NCBI GenBank assembly: GCA_029582155.1
Contig: CM055903.1
Coordinates: forward strand, 44,779,769-44,843,768
Length of the DNA: 64,000 bases
Origin: Panopea generosa
Lineage: Eukaryota > Mollusca > Bivalvia > Adapedonta > Hiatellidae
Direction: 5' to 3'
Each line of letters begins with the position of its first letter. The stretch's first letter is position 1. Positions 1 to 10,382 of this stretch are shown here, in pieces. A program made the position numbers and the translations under genes. Below the pieces are notes generated by a model. The model ran no database searches. It was not told where the DNA came from and saw nothing but the letters and a program-made list of their open reading frames with translations.

Positions 1-838
1 AAAATGGGGATTGTGTTTCAAGTTTACCACTCCAATTTATATATTGATTTTGTCACATTTTGGTGGATTTGACATACCAAACCATTTGGATTTTATTTAT
101 TAATGATAATGAGATGCTTTTTATCAATTTTGATAATTATTTCATTTTTTAAGACATATAAAGTGTTTTTCCCTGATATATTCCCTTTAAGGTGATCATG
201 TTTGCCTTTAACCTGTTGTAAACATGCATATACATGTACTGTGACTACTGTAAGCATTGTTTTCAATGGATGGGTCAGTCAACTCTTGTATGTTAGTGTA
301 ACTGTGTTGTTACTCAGTTAATAAAGTATCCATACTACCCTAATGAAACAAATAAGTCTCACTACACAGTTGAATTTTGTTCTTTGTTCTATAAAAAATA
401 AAGTCTAGGATTTCCATGGTAAAAAAGAATTCCAAATAAAAAAATTATAAAAGTATTGTTTTTCATAGCAGGAATATATACCCACATAAAAATGCATAAT
501 AACTGGTAGTTTGACCAGATTGTTGTTTTTTAAAGAGGATGCAGGTCTTCAAATGCTCATAAATACATGCATATGTTGAAATCCTATAAAAGACACTCTT
601 TTAACACCAGTGATGTCTTATTGCAGTATATGCTATGGCAGGTTTTGCTCTACTCATCTGCAGCAAGAAATCACAATCACTATGAACCATTTTGAAAATA
701 TTTCAAAATCAAATTACATAGGCCTTTATTTAAGCATAAGAATCATGTTACCGTGGGCAAAAAGGGGCGTAACTGTGTAGTGAGACGTATAGGCATGTAG
801 TCGGATCATGATAAATGAAGTACCTTTTTTGTTTTCAG

Positions 839-1008
839 GTGGATAAATAAGGACAAATCTTTCCTCAAGAAGGTGTTGGCCATATTTGCAGTATTACACA
901 TTGCGGGTAACCTGGTCTCTTCCGGGGTATTCTTATACACGTCTCATTATAATTACTCTGGGGGAGAGGCCTTACACAGGTTGCATCAATTGGAATCACA
1001 GAATCCAG
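839..1008 (+). CDS. ALG12: ALG12 exon (third from last)
   Basis: Acceptor tttcag ends at 838 and donor gtatgt begins at 1009. One base completes a split codon, followed by 56 codons from WINKDK to SQNP, and one base is left over. It holds a hydrophobic membrane helix and the luminal NYSGG motif. Confidence 0.92.
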
Positions 1009-2618
1009 GTATGTCCTTATTCAATGTAGTAGAGACGTGCAGTCGGTTGGAAGTTGTAATTGATTATCAGTTTGATTGATTATTTAGCATCATTTATATG
1101 CTATTGAGGGCTAACAGATGATCATTCAACTTAACCACTCTTTCCTGCGACCCTGGAAGGTTAACCGCTATTTGAGCACAACTATCTAAGCAAGTCACTG
1201 ATAACTTTCACACTTGAATCAGTGGTGAGAGAAGAATGACAATGAGACACAATGTTGTATTTCAGTCATCACGAGGACTGTGGCTGGGCGGGGATTCAAA
1301 CTCATGACCCCTGGATTGATAGTCATATATGTTACTGGCTATTATATATTATACTCTTTTCATATCACAAGACAGTATTTTGAGTGCTGCTGCTGAAGTT
1401 CCTTGCCACAGACGCATGATATCTTGCCCAGTCATAAGTTACTGACATAAAGACAACCAGTCCTAAAACTACATGTATTTGATTTATGCTAAGCATTAAA
1501 AGCCATATTTATCAATTTTAAGTCATTAGTATGACCTGCCTGATGATGGAACACACTGAAACAAAGTTAAAATCTATTGTTTTTAGCCAATGTTTCAGTC
1601 ACAGTTTTTTTTCTTCTTTATAATAAAATTCCAGTGGCACATATATAAATCGGATATTAAGCGATCAATCTTTTTAGCGGTAAATAAAAACATTTTACTT
1701 TTGAAAACTGTCATGTAAAACAAATTGTACAGCAAAAAAAATGATTTTAAAAATGCAAATTTAATGTTGCCAAAGCAGCAAACATTAAGATATTTTGCAA
1801 TCATATATCATACTCTTGAATCATATCTCGATACCATACAAGAAAAGAAATTCAAAACTGATTTAAGCAGATATAGATTATCGTCACATAATTTGGAAAT
1901 AGAACGTGGTCGCTATAACAACATACCTAGAAATGACAGACTATGTATATTTTGTAATTCAAATGTTGTCAACAATGAATATCACTTTCTGTTAGTATGC
2001 CAAACATACAGAGATCTTCGTAGAAAATATTTAAAACCATACTTCTGTATTTGGCCTAACCTAAACAAATTTGATATAATAATGCTATCCAATAAAAAGA
2101 AAGACAATTTAAATTGATTAAAACTTATTTACTTTTCAAATAAATTAGGACAAGAACTATTATAATATTAATGATATCAAAGATAAAAGAAAAGTATTTA
2201 CAAATGTTAACATATTGTAGACATTAATAAGCTTCTCTTTATTGAAGTTGATAACACTTGTTCCATGTACCTATAATGAATTATTTGTGTAGGCGAGAAG
2301 CACTGTAATTTCGCTTTATGCTGAATAAAAGTTGTTGTTGTAAAAAAAAAAAAAAAAAAAAAAGAGAGATATTTTACAATAGTTTCTGACAGTCATAAAT
2401 ATTGTTATAAAACTTTTGGCACTTCTTAATATAGGCATTTGATATACATTATATTACATCAAGTTTTAACATGACCTTCTGCAAAAAGTATTTTTCAATA
2501 CATGTACAAAATGTACTATTTTCAGCCAAACTCACCTTTTTGTGATAGTACAAAAAACATCCAACCTAAAGATGTGTTCACAAAATGCAAACAACCTTTG
2601 ACTGAAACAAGTCCCCCG

Positions 2619-2654
<36 letters not shown>

Positions 2655-5287
2655 AGTAGGGTCGGGGATTCAAGTAATTGATTATAATGGATTATTGTTT
2701 CCAGTGTTATTCTGTAGCTATTTAAACATACATTTTTGTTTTCATGATACAAGTTGTTGGATAATTTATAAAGACTCAAACAGGGTGTTGTTGTTGTGGT
2801 TAGGATGTTGGCTGCTAATGCCAAAGGTCAAGAGTCTGATCTAAAGCTCCACCTACTTGCCTGTTAAAAACATTTCTTACTTCTACCAAGTCGGGCTCAA
2901 CAACAGGGACTAAAAATCCCTGTCCGAGCTTACTTTTCAATTGCACTTAATAAATATAAAGTATAATGTATTTCCGACTGTTTTCAGGGGTACATGTACA
3001 TATAGATGTAGCCACAGCCCAGACTGGGGTAACCAGGTTCACCCAGGTGTCGCCCACTTGGATGTAAGTTCCATCTTGCCATAAGTTTATTGTGCCAGTT
3101 TATCTGCTGCTTTTTTGTATAAAAAAAACTTTCCTTGGTTCCATCAACATAATCTCAGTGTTTCCCTAACACTTTGAGAATAGGGGTCATTTGTCCCCCA
3201 TATGACAAGACTTTATAGGAAGATTTGAGAATTGTAACGGTCATTTGATGAAATATTGTAACAAAAAGGAAAAATTTGAGGGACATGAAAAAAACTGTTA
3301 ACTTAGTTAAGTAGATACTTAAAATGTATTGATGTTTATTTTTGTTGGCATGTTGTTTGATCAGTCTACATGTGTTAAGTATTTACTCTGTGACGTTAAT
3401 TTTCATTAAACTTAATCAGTTCAATTGTCATGACATTGCATCATAGAATTAATGAATTAACTACATGAAGATTATAAGAATCTTACATGGTTTGAGGTTC
3501 AGATAGAAAATTCTGTCCCGAGGGATAACTGTTTTGGCAGGAACGAGTACCGGTACCTTCTGAGTTCCCGCAAAAACAGTTATTCCAAGGGAAAGAATTT
3601 TCTATCTGAGGAACTGAAAAACCCATGAATTATTCTTTTTCTTGCATACCAATCACATTTAATAATTATGTTGACTTAATTCCGTTATATTTTTACAATG
3701 ATTGCTTTTAAGACGTTAAATTACAATTTGTTACATATTTTTTACGTTATAGATGGTTCCACCGTCACATGTGAGAATCTTATCTTGGTCCTAGGGTGAG
3801 ATAGAAGTTTCTTGCCTTAGTAAAAATGCCGATTATAAGAATCTTACATGGGCTTGAGGTTCGGATAGAAAATTTCGTTCCGAGGGATAACTGTCTTGGT
3901 GGAACGAGGCTCCTGTGAAAACAGTTACTCCAAGGAACGGAATTTTCTATCCGAACCAAAAAGGCCATGAATCCTTTTTCTTGCATACCAAACATATTAT
4001 TTTAAGTTTTTTTATCAAATATTTTTTACAACAGTCGCTTTTAAGTCATAAATGAGTCTTAACGTCATAGTGTGAGAATTTTATCTAGACCCTAGGGTAA
4101 GAAAGAAATATCTAACCCCTGAAAGAAAATGCAGATATTTTTATCTGGTGTGGAAGAAATCCTTATATAGTATGCAAGAAATACTAATGTACTTAGTTCA
4201 TCAACTACTTTTCTACATGTTGCACATGTATCTGTCACCACCTATCTGTTCATGTCTTTACAAATTTCATGACATCTACTTTTGCTTAATAAAATTATTG
4301 TGTTTTCATCTGTTGTCTAAAAATGATACTGAAAACTGATATGCGTAACTACATGTATGATACTCTGGTATGCAGCAAGGGTGCATACAAGGGTGTTTGC
4401 AATACAAACACAATCATGAAAGACAGCCAAAGGTTTGAGGTCAGGTCCAAGATCTTAATGTTGTGAGGGCTCAAGATGGTCTCCTGATTTTACCAGTATT
4501 ATAAACAATGTTTAACAGCATTTTCTGCACACTTTAGAACATATATGGCATACAACTTTTTTGTTAGAGGAAAACTTTGGAATAAATCTGGGTAGAACCA
4601 CCGTCCTCCAGCAAGAAACTGACAAACTTTCTCCCATAAAGTTTTTGAAACGACGGGGACTCTACCCTACAAACTCAGCTGTAATTGGTAGGGGATCCTC
4701 AGATGATGCCTTAAACCACGGAGTCCTCCTATATCAGGACCACAATATCCCTTTATTCCTGCAATTGACCTGAAGCGAGAACAACTATTGCTCGGCCAAC
4801 TGGCTATATGGCATTGTTTGTCCAAGTATTTATAATGTAATGTTTACTAAAGACATTGTCAGCTTGTGTTAGGAAAATGGTGGTGCTGGAACCAATATTG
4901 ATAGCTGTTTGGATCGTTGACTGGCTTGGTTGACAGCCCGTGTCGGGTCAAATGAGTGACTTTCAGCATTAATTAAATTTAGTCAACACATTAAAACTTG
5001 TCCTCGGACAACATGTTCGATAAAGTTTACTTTGTGAAACATAATACACCTCTGTCTTGTTTTGTTTTAGATATAATAAAACAGAAGATCTACCACCAGG
5101 GGGCAGCGACATGATGTCATATACTCACATTATAATGGGAGATCCAGACAAACTCTCCATGTATGACGAAACACACACCGTCATGGACCAAGTAGAAGGG
5201 TTTAATGGCATATCATTCAATAGAAATAAATTTCCATTTATCCATTTTAAACACACTTCAAAAATATGGATTTTGAAAAAGAAATAA
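839..5287 (+). CDS. ALG12: ALG12, dolichyl-P-mannose alpha-1,6-mannosyltransferase, C-terminal exons (5' part outside window)
   Basis: Joined from exons 839-1008, 2988-3063 and 5071-5287, giving the last 153 residues. ALG12 is an ER-membrane GT-C mannosyltransferase that adds the eighth mannose (alpha-1,6) to the dolichol-linked N-glycan precursor, using dolichol-P-mannose. The sequence shows a hydrophobic helix (VLAIFAVLHIAGNLVSSGVF), then NYSGGEALHRLHQL, the highly conserved HIDVATAQTGVTRF block, SYTHIIMG and a basic C-terminus ending ILKKK. These match remembered animal ALG12 proteins (roughly 490 residues) in order and spacing. Codon phase carries across both introns (1 nt, then 2 nt) and all splice sites are GT-AG. 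The N-terminal catalytic loops lie to the left of the window. IFT122 converges on it from the right. Confidence 0.93.
1080..1335 (-). mobile_element. SINE family A copy, minus strand
   Basis: Read on the minus strand it has a tRNA-like head (tRNA B-box-like sequence near 1290-1310), a middle containing the reverse of 'cttgaatcagtgg', and a tail ending in 'ggcataaaaatga'-like sequence near 1085-1110. The same organisation recurs at eight or more other places in this window. It lies in an ALG12 intron. Confidence 0.65.
1600..2363 (+). mobile_element. 5'-truncated non-LTR retrotransposon (LINE) 3' end with poly(A)
   Basis: An open frame at 1725-2117 encodes a C-terminal non-LTR reverse-transcriptase region, with RYRLSSHNLEIERGRY followed by a zinc-finger-like pattern C-I-F-C...H-F-L-L-V-C (about 1946-2010). 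After the stop comes about 220 bases of 3' UTR, a TTG-rich stretch, and a run of 22 A (2342-2363). The upstream frame contains a stop near 1713, so this is a dead, truncated copy. Clade not determined. The left edge is approximate and no clear target-site duplication was found. Confidence 0.75.
2613..2654. repeat. Poly(C)/poly(G) tract, 36 uninterrupted C
   Basis: Five C, one G, then an unbroken run of 36 C (2619-2654) on the plus strand, within an ALG12 intron. The G-rich strand would be able to form G-quadruplex structures. The exact length may be affected by sequencing or assembly. Confidence 0.9.
2988..3063 (+). CDS. ALG12: ALG12 exon (second from last)
   Basis: Acceptor ttttcag ends at 2987 and donor gtaagt begins at 3064. 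It encodes GVHVHIDVATAQTGVTRF and on to SPTW, the best conserved part of the ALG12 C-terminal half. A TACATGTA octamer (2991-2998) lies inside the coding sequence and encodes the repeated Val-His. Confidence 0.92.
3470..3640. repeat. Palindromic repeat family P, copy 1
   Basis: The arms 'cagatagaaaattctgtccc' and the reverse of 'gaaagaattttctatctgag' surround a centre rich in 'aactgttttggcagg' and its inverse, so the unit folds back on itself. A related copy follows about 350 bases later, and two further copies sit near 29.6 and 30.0 kb. Confidence 0.65.
3760..4110. repeat. Palindromic repeat family P, copy 2 with flanking module
   Basis: The foldback core is at about 3830-3995. The flanking module 'gagaatcttatcttggtcct' (from about 3773) recurs in diverged form at 4075-4095, so the locus is a tandem pair of about 300-350 bp units, each with a palindromic core. 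Confidence 0.6.
4540..4790 (-). mobile_element. SINE family B copy, minus strand
   Basis: The minus-strand reading begins with a decayed tRNA-Leu/Ser-like head near 4770 and continues through the family-typical 'actttatgggagaaagtttg' block to a 3' end near 'gccatatat'. Best compared with the cleaner copy at 19605-19850. Confidence 0.55.
5071..5287 (+). CDS. ALG12: ALG12 last coding exon
   Basis: Acceptor gttttag ends at 5070. It encodes YNKTEDLPPG to the lysine-rich end ILKKK, with stop TAA at 5285-5287. The stop overlaps an AATAAA string (5283-5288). The C-terminal KKK could act as an ER-retrieval-like tail, but that is only inference. Confidence 0.92.
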
Positions 5288-5589
5288 AGTGAAATGGTAG
5301 TTAGGAATTCTGAAAAAAAAAGATTGAAATGGATCAATATGAGTACATGTAATGTTTTAGTAACTTGAAAGTAAAGTACAGTAGTTTTATTTGAACTGAT
5401 TATATCAAGAGAATTTTTGTTGATGCAGAAAAAGTTGATTGGTTTTAATTTCCACTGGCCTAAAATTGCATAAAGAATGAAGGACAGTGTATATATCCTA
5501 CGAATTCATTTTCTAGCATGTTTCAATTCATAATGTTTAAAGATTGTACATTGTGTGGGTTTGTCAATTTGTGCAATGAAATTCAACAA

Positions 5590-5595
5590 AATAAA
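5590..5595 (+). terminator. Candidate ALG12 polyadenylation signal
   Basis: AATAAA lies about 300 bases after the ALG12 stop and before the minisatellite. It is placed by consensus and distance only. A second AATAAA overlaps the stop codon at 5283-5288 and looks too early. Confidence 0.4.
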
Positions 5596-5689
5596 TGCAT
5601 CATGGATTTTTTTCTTGGTTCGAAATCATTTGATTATTTTTGTAACTGCATAAAAAATTTGTTAACTGAAATACATTGATTACTTACGA

Positions 5690-6690
5690 AAAGTTGAAGT
5701 AATATCATCTTTATGTTACTGTGATATCATATTTATATTGAAGTGATATCATGTTTATGTTGAATTAATGTCATATTTATGTTGAAGTGATGTCATGTTT
5801 ATGTTGAAGTGATATCATCTGTATGTTGAAGTGATGTCATTTTTATGTTGAAGTGATGTCATCTTTATGTTGAAGTGATATCATGTTTATGTTGAAGTGA
5901 TATCATCTGTATGTTGAAGTGGTGTCATTTTCATGTTGAAGTGATGTCATCTTTATGTTAAAGTGATATTATGTTTATGTTGAAGTGATATCATCTTTAT
6001 GTTGAAGTGATGTCATTTTTATGTTGAAGTGATATCATGTTTATGTTGAAGTGATGTCATCTTTATGTTGAATTGATGTCATTTTATGTTGAAGTGATGT
6101 CATTTTCATGTTGAAGTGATGTCATCTTTATGTTGAAGTGATATTGTGTTCATGTTGAAGTGATATCATCTGTATGTTGAAGTGGTGTCATTTTCATGTT
6201 GAAGTGATGTCATCTGTATGTTCAAGTGATGTCATCTTTATGTTGAAGCGATGTCATTTTTATGTTGAAGTGATATCATGTTTATGTTGAATTGATGTCA
6301 TCTTTATGTTGAATTGATGTCATTTTATGTTTAAGTGATGTCATTTTTATGTTGAAGTGATGTCATCTTTATGTTGAAGTGGTGTCATTTTCATGTTGAA
6401 GTGATATTATGTTTATGTTGAAGTGATATCATCTTTATGTTGAAGAGATGTCATTTTTATGTTGAAGTGATATCATGTTTATGTTGAAGTGATATCATCT
6501 TTATGTTGAATTGATGTCATTTTATGTTTAAGTGATATCATCTTTATGTTGAAGTGATATTATGTTGAAATGATATCATCTTTATGTTACCATGATATCA
6601 TCTTTATGTTAGTGATATCATTTTTATTTTACAGTGATATCATCTTTATATTGAAGTGATGTCATCTTTATGTTACAGTGAAATATTCTT
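5690..6690. repeat. 22-bp minisatellite, about 45 copies
   Basis: The unit is of the form 'gaagtgatgtcatctttatg' plus 'tt', with alternation of gatatc/gatgtc and cttta/gttta/ttttc variants. Occasional units lose one or two bases. It begins about 400 bases after the ALG12 stop and lies between the two convergent genes. Confidence 0.93.
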
Positions 6691-6784
6691 ATATTAGTCA
6701 TTGCCATTTATATTACCAACAACTCTTGATAAATGAATAATATTATGAAAACAAGTCTTCAGTTAAGATTGATTTTCAAAACAA

Positions 6785-7015
6785 GTGATGTTGTTGTATG
6801 GTGTTTAGCGTCGCTTTCAACAATTTTTCAGTTATATCGCGACGGTGTCTACTTGAGACAGTATGTTCAGCGCTGTCACACTGGAGTATCATGCCGCAGA
6901 CACATGGTATGATACCCCACCCAGTCACATTATACTGACACCGGGTCTTTGGTATGACCCGGCTGGGGATTGAACCCACGACCTTCCGCATGCGAGGCGG
7001 ACGCTCTACCACTAG
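6785..7015 (-). mobile_element. SINE family E, tRNA-headed, minus strand
   Basis: The reverse complement of 6955-7011 reads as a tRNA-like head with an A box (gtggtagagcgt) and a B box (ggttcaatccc), the two internal pol III promoter elements. The body continues to about 6785. It is a retroposon and not a working tRNA gene: the sequence past the B box runs straight into the SINE body with no acceptor stem. Confidence 0.75.
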
Positions 7016-7074
7016 AATGTTTCTTTCAATATTGCCCTACACTGTGTATATGATGTTACTTGTAGTCAAATGTT

Positions 7075-7450
7075 TTGCCATCAGTCTGTTTGATGTTTAA
7101 GTGCTATCATGTACATAATTGATGCTATGATTTATTGAGGATCTTACACGAGTGCTCTTTTGTTATTGAATTTATTAAACGCGTTGTCAAAAATATATAA
7201 TGTGAGGCTCTGACAAGCAATATATCATAATTGATGAGTTAAGTAATTTATGTAATAAATGAACATAGATGAAAGATCCTCTTTATCGCATAACTCACCA
7301 AAGTCTGTTTGATGTTGAATTGTTTTCATGTATATAATTGGTGCTAAGATATATAGAGGATCGTACAAGAGTGCTCATTTGTTAATAAATTTATCAAACG
7401 AGTTGTAATTTAAATACAAATGAAAGATTATTTTTATCACACAACACAGA
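7075..7450. repeat. Inverted-repeat MITE-like pair
   Basis: Two neighbouring related units (about 7075-7290 and 7290-7450) each contain 'gaggatcttacacgagtgct' or variants and a 'tttattaaacgcgttgt' core. Relatives with opposed arms are at 13125-13320 and 28085-28210. Edges are approximate. Confidence 0.5.
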
Positions 7451-9040
7451 AAAATGGCAGATTTACAATTTTTCTAACAGATCACCTCTATAAGGAAAGT
7501 GAATAAACCTGGCATTAGTTTCCACTAGTCATCATATGACGTAATGTCTCACAACAATGTTATTTTACCATGACAAATCAACGTCTTTTATATATTTAAG
7601 CAAATGGAAAAGTATTTCGACATTTTATGTATGAGAGCCAAGTTATACGGAAAATAAGTAAGAAGTTTATTACACTCCGGCACCACAAGTTATGTGATAA
7701 ATCATTTTACTATATAATATAAACGGTTTAGACTCGTCCTCATTGGATTTGTGAAACTCAAGTCACTTGAAGTTTGTGAATGTTGTTAGACAATATTTCT
7801 TTTAATTTCTAACATTATGGTGTTTCAACTACATGTATATATATTGATATCGGTCCAATCAAATATCTGTATTGTTTAAATACTTACTTTGAATAATTCA
7901 ATATACATATTTTAAAAAAAAAATCACACATACTGTTTACTAATTGCTTAATGGTATATAAAATAAACATACTGTGTAGTTTACTATAAAATCTGGCAAT
8001 AAAAAGATAATAATAACTAATTCTTTTTATTTTTTCAAATAGTTTATTATTAGGCAAAAGTAGAAATTTATGCATAATTAAAACAAGAAATTTACAAATC
8101 TTTGCTCGTCAATTTACAAATAAATATACAATTTTCTACCACTACTCATTCAGTAGGTTATTATTTTGAGGATTTTTGTCCATAGTTAATCTATACATGT
8201 TAATGTAAATGATGGCAGTGGAAAAAACAACCTGCTGAGTGAATAGTGGTAGATATATTGAAAAAATAAATCCAGAGATTGTTGTAAGGAAAAAGTATAT
8301 ATTATACTGAGATTTCATCAAAAATGGAAATAAATAACAAATACATAACTTCAAAAGCTCCGAGAATGTTGTTGTGCACACAATAATTCATGCACACATC
8401 CTAGAACATTTCAATAGTAACTGGACACATGCACAATGGACGGCAGACTAAAAGATTTTTTAATCTTAAACGTCAACCACATAAAGCATTGATGAACAAA
8501 TAATAAATCACAATCGCATTGATTTTATTGAAGAAAAAAAGCCCCTTAAAGTGCAATTCATGGAAATTATATTTTATATTACAATATAAAACAAGGAACA
8601 TAAGAGTGAAGTGACAAAATCATCCTTGACTCTCAATAGACGGAGTAACTTTTACATACATTGTAATTTTAAAAGAAGAATGTACCAGAACATAATACAC
8701 ATAAAATGATGGTAATTTGTTGATATCTGAGAAGCCATATTGATGCTGATTCTAATATTTAAAAAGAAATAATATATGCAGATAAGATGGCTAAGTAGAC
8801 GAAAACCTCTGTCAATGTAGAATAGGACCTTAAATACAATCAACAATTTAGTTATAATTACGTGTATATGGAATTTTTATCCTTTCAAAAACTCATTATC
8901 TACCATGGTCAAGAACACATCAACATGTTGTGGTTTACTTACAAATATAAATGGACGGATTTTTTATAGAAGTGATCATATGTATTAAAAATCCAACAAC
9001 AGCAGCAACCTGGATTTCAGTTGTGCTGCAAAGAGAAGAA
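7450..9040. other. Convergent intergenic region, no gene recognised
   Basis: AT-rich sequence with many short open frames on the minus strand (for example 8142-8381) that are hydrophobic by composition and match no family I know. No splice-consistent coding run was found. Part of it could be distal 3' UTR of either convergent gene. Confidence 0.5.
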
Positions 9041-9044
9041 TGGA

Positions 9045-9245
9045 GTTAAATGCCATTTTCTTCACATTATCGGTTATATATGGCATCGAGTTTTATCATT
9101 GCATGCATTTACATGAATCTGAACAGAACCATTTCCCTTCCACAAGCACCATGCAAACTTTCTCACATAATGTCAAACCATCAGACTCGGTGGTAAGAGG
9201 TAAGTGACCTTGAGACAGCACCTTAGATTAATCAGCCGTGGAGGA
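9045..9245 (-). mobile_element. SINE family B copy, minus strand
   Basis: Contains 'gttatatatggcatcgagtt', 'ctttctcacataatg' and, at its right end, the tRNA-like head in reverse ('gacagcaccttagattaatc'). It carries a short internal insertion near 9100-9120 relative to the 19.6-kb copy. Confidence 0.6.
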
Positions 9246-9305
9246 CCTTGATATTGCAGGAGAATGGTTGGATAACGATTTCAAATTTGTGGGTGTTACA
9301 AGGTA

Positions 9306-9475
9306 CAGTCAAGTCTCACTTTTATTACAAGCAGCTGCCTGTCTTAACTGATGATATTTTCTAATTCTGCCATTTCAGATTTATGTGTAAATTGACCTCT
9401 ATTAAGCATTCAACCTGTCTTCAGAGGTCATTTTTGCCCTTCCCTTTGGGTGAACATTTAAACAAGGTTGGAGTA
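9306..9475. mobile_element. TA-flanked MITE family T, diverged copy
   Basis: Begins TA-CAGTCAAGTCTC and carries the family internal blocks 'tcaacctgtctt' and 'gcccttccctttgg'. The right terminus is degraded. Downstream of the IFT122 stop. Confidence 0.45.
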
Positions 9476-9841
9476 GAACTTCACGAGCAATGATAATTAT
9501 GTACTTTACAAAAAGAAATAAACATACAAATTGGTCATTATCAGTTGTGATTGGTAATGTTCATTGTAATATATTGCAACTGTATATTTACAAAATAGTA
9601 GTGTAACCTAAGAAATGCAGTCATCCTGGCTACAATGCGCAGGATGGCAATACATATCAGAATTCATTTTTTATTTAAAACAGAAATTGCATTATAAATT
9701 ACAGCTAATGAAGGTCTGTATGGTTTTGCCTGGTACAGGTATATACAAATAGAATGTGAACACAGAGCATGTACCCAAATGTAGGTACTACCTCATCATC
9801 ATACATAATGTACCAAAATGTAGATAAAACAGTCCCGTTTT

Positions 9842-9847
9842 TTTATT
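9842..9847 (-). terminator. Candidate IFT122 polyadenylation signal
   Basis: TTTATT on the plus strand is AATAAA on the minus strand, about 460 bases after the IFT122 stop. Placed by consensus only. No stronger signal was seen closer to the stop. Confidence 0.25.
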
Positions 9848-10301
9848 TGAGAATCATTGTAAATGTAAACATATTATCGACTCTGTATTCTCAATACAGA
9901 TATGGGTACTCGAATTACAAATACATGTAGTTTGCATTCAAATGGTAATTACTTGCTTTATCTATACCGTTCAACAATGAACTTCTCAATTTTCAACAAA
10001 CTTTAAATCGACTGTACCAAATCACAGAACATTACTCCTGATCGATATAGGTAGCAGATGATCCGACTTGTTATTTATAATCCAGCCATACATTGTATCT
10101 GAAAGCCACTCAACCCAATTATTGCTGATGAAAGAAGGATACCTCGGCTTGAATTTCCATGAAGCCATGAATGTTTTATATACCTTGGTACAGAAGTGGT
10201 GTCTTGTTTTAAGATATCACAGTATTTTAGAAGTAGAGTTGCTTACAACCAGTAATGTTTTTAAAAATAAATAAAAGGGTAGAAGTCCTTTACAGTCTTG
10301 A

Positions 10302-10382
10302 TCAGTTTTCCAACTTGTGTCGACAGAACGGGCAGTGACCCTTCTGTAAATACTGTAGTTCAAAGTCATCTGTGTGGAACAA
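10302..10382 (-). CDS. IFT122: IFT122 exon 28 (last, with stop)
   Basis: Residues 1161-1186, [20 protein letters not shown] and RHKLEN, with TGA at 10302-10304. HCPFC supplies the second half of the C-terminal zinc site. The acceptor lies just right of 10382. Confidence 0.94.
   Translation of the reverse strand: MFHTDDFELQYLQKGHCPFCRHKLEN

Noticed and set aside
1725..2117. Host gene for the zinc-finger-like 130-codon frame
   Set aside because: The motif order, truncated frame, TTG-rich 3' end and poly(A) run indicate a retrotransposon tail.
2522..2824. 100-codon open frame with a poly-glycine run, minus strand
   Set aside because: The glycine run is the poly(C) tract. The rest matches nothing and lies in an ALG12 intron.
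6953..7015. Possible tRNA gene on the minus strand (also the heads at 19.8, 47.7, 50.5 and 54.8 kb)
   Set aside because: A and B boxes are visible, but no complete cloverleaf with acceptor stem can be drawn and the sequence continues into repeated bodies, so these are SINE heads.
8142..8846. Hydrophobic minus-strand open frames that could be small membrane proteins
   Set aside because: AT-rich DNA gives Phe/Leu/Ile/Tyr-rich frames by chance. No splice-consistent or conserved pattern.
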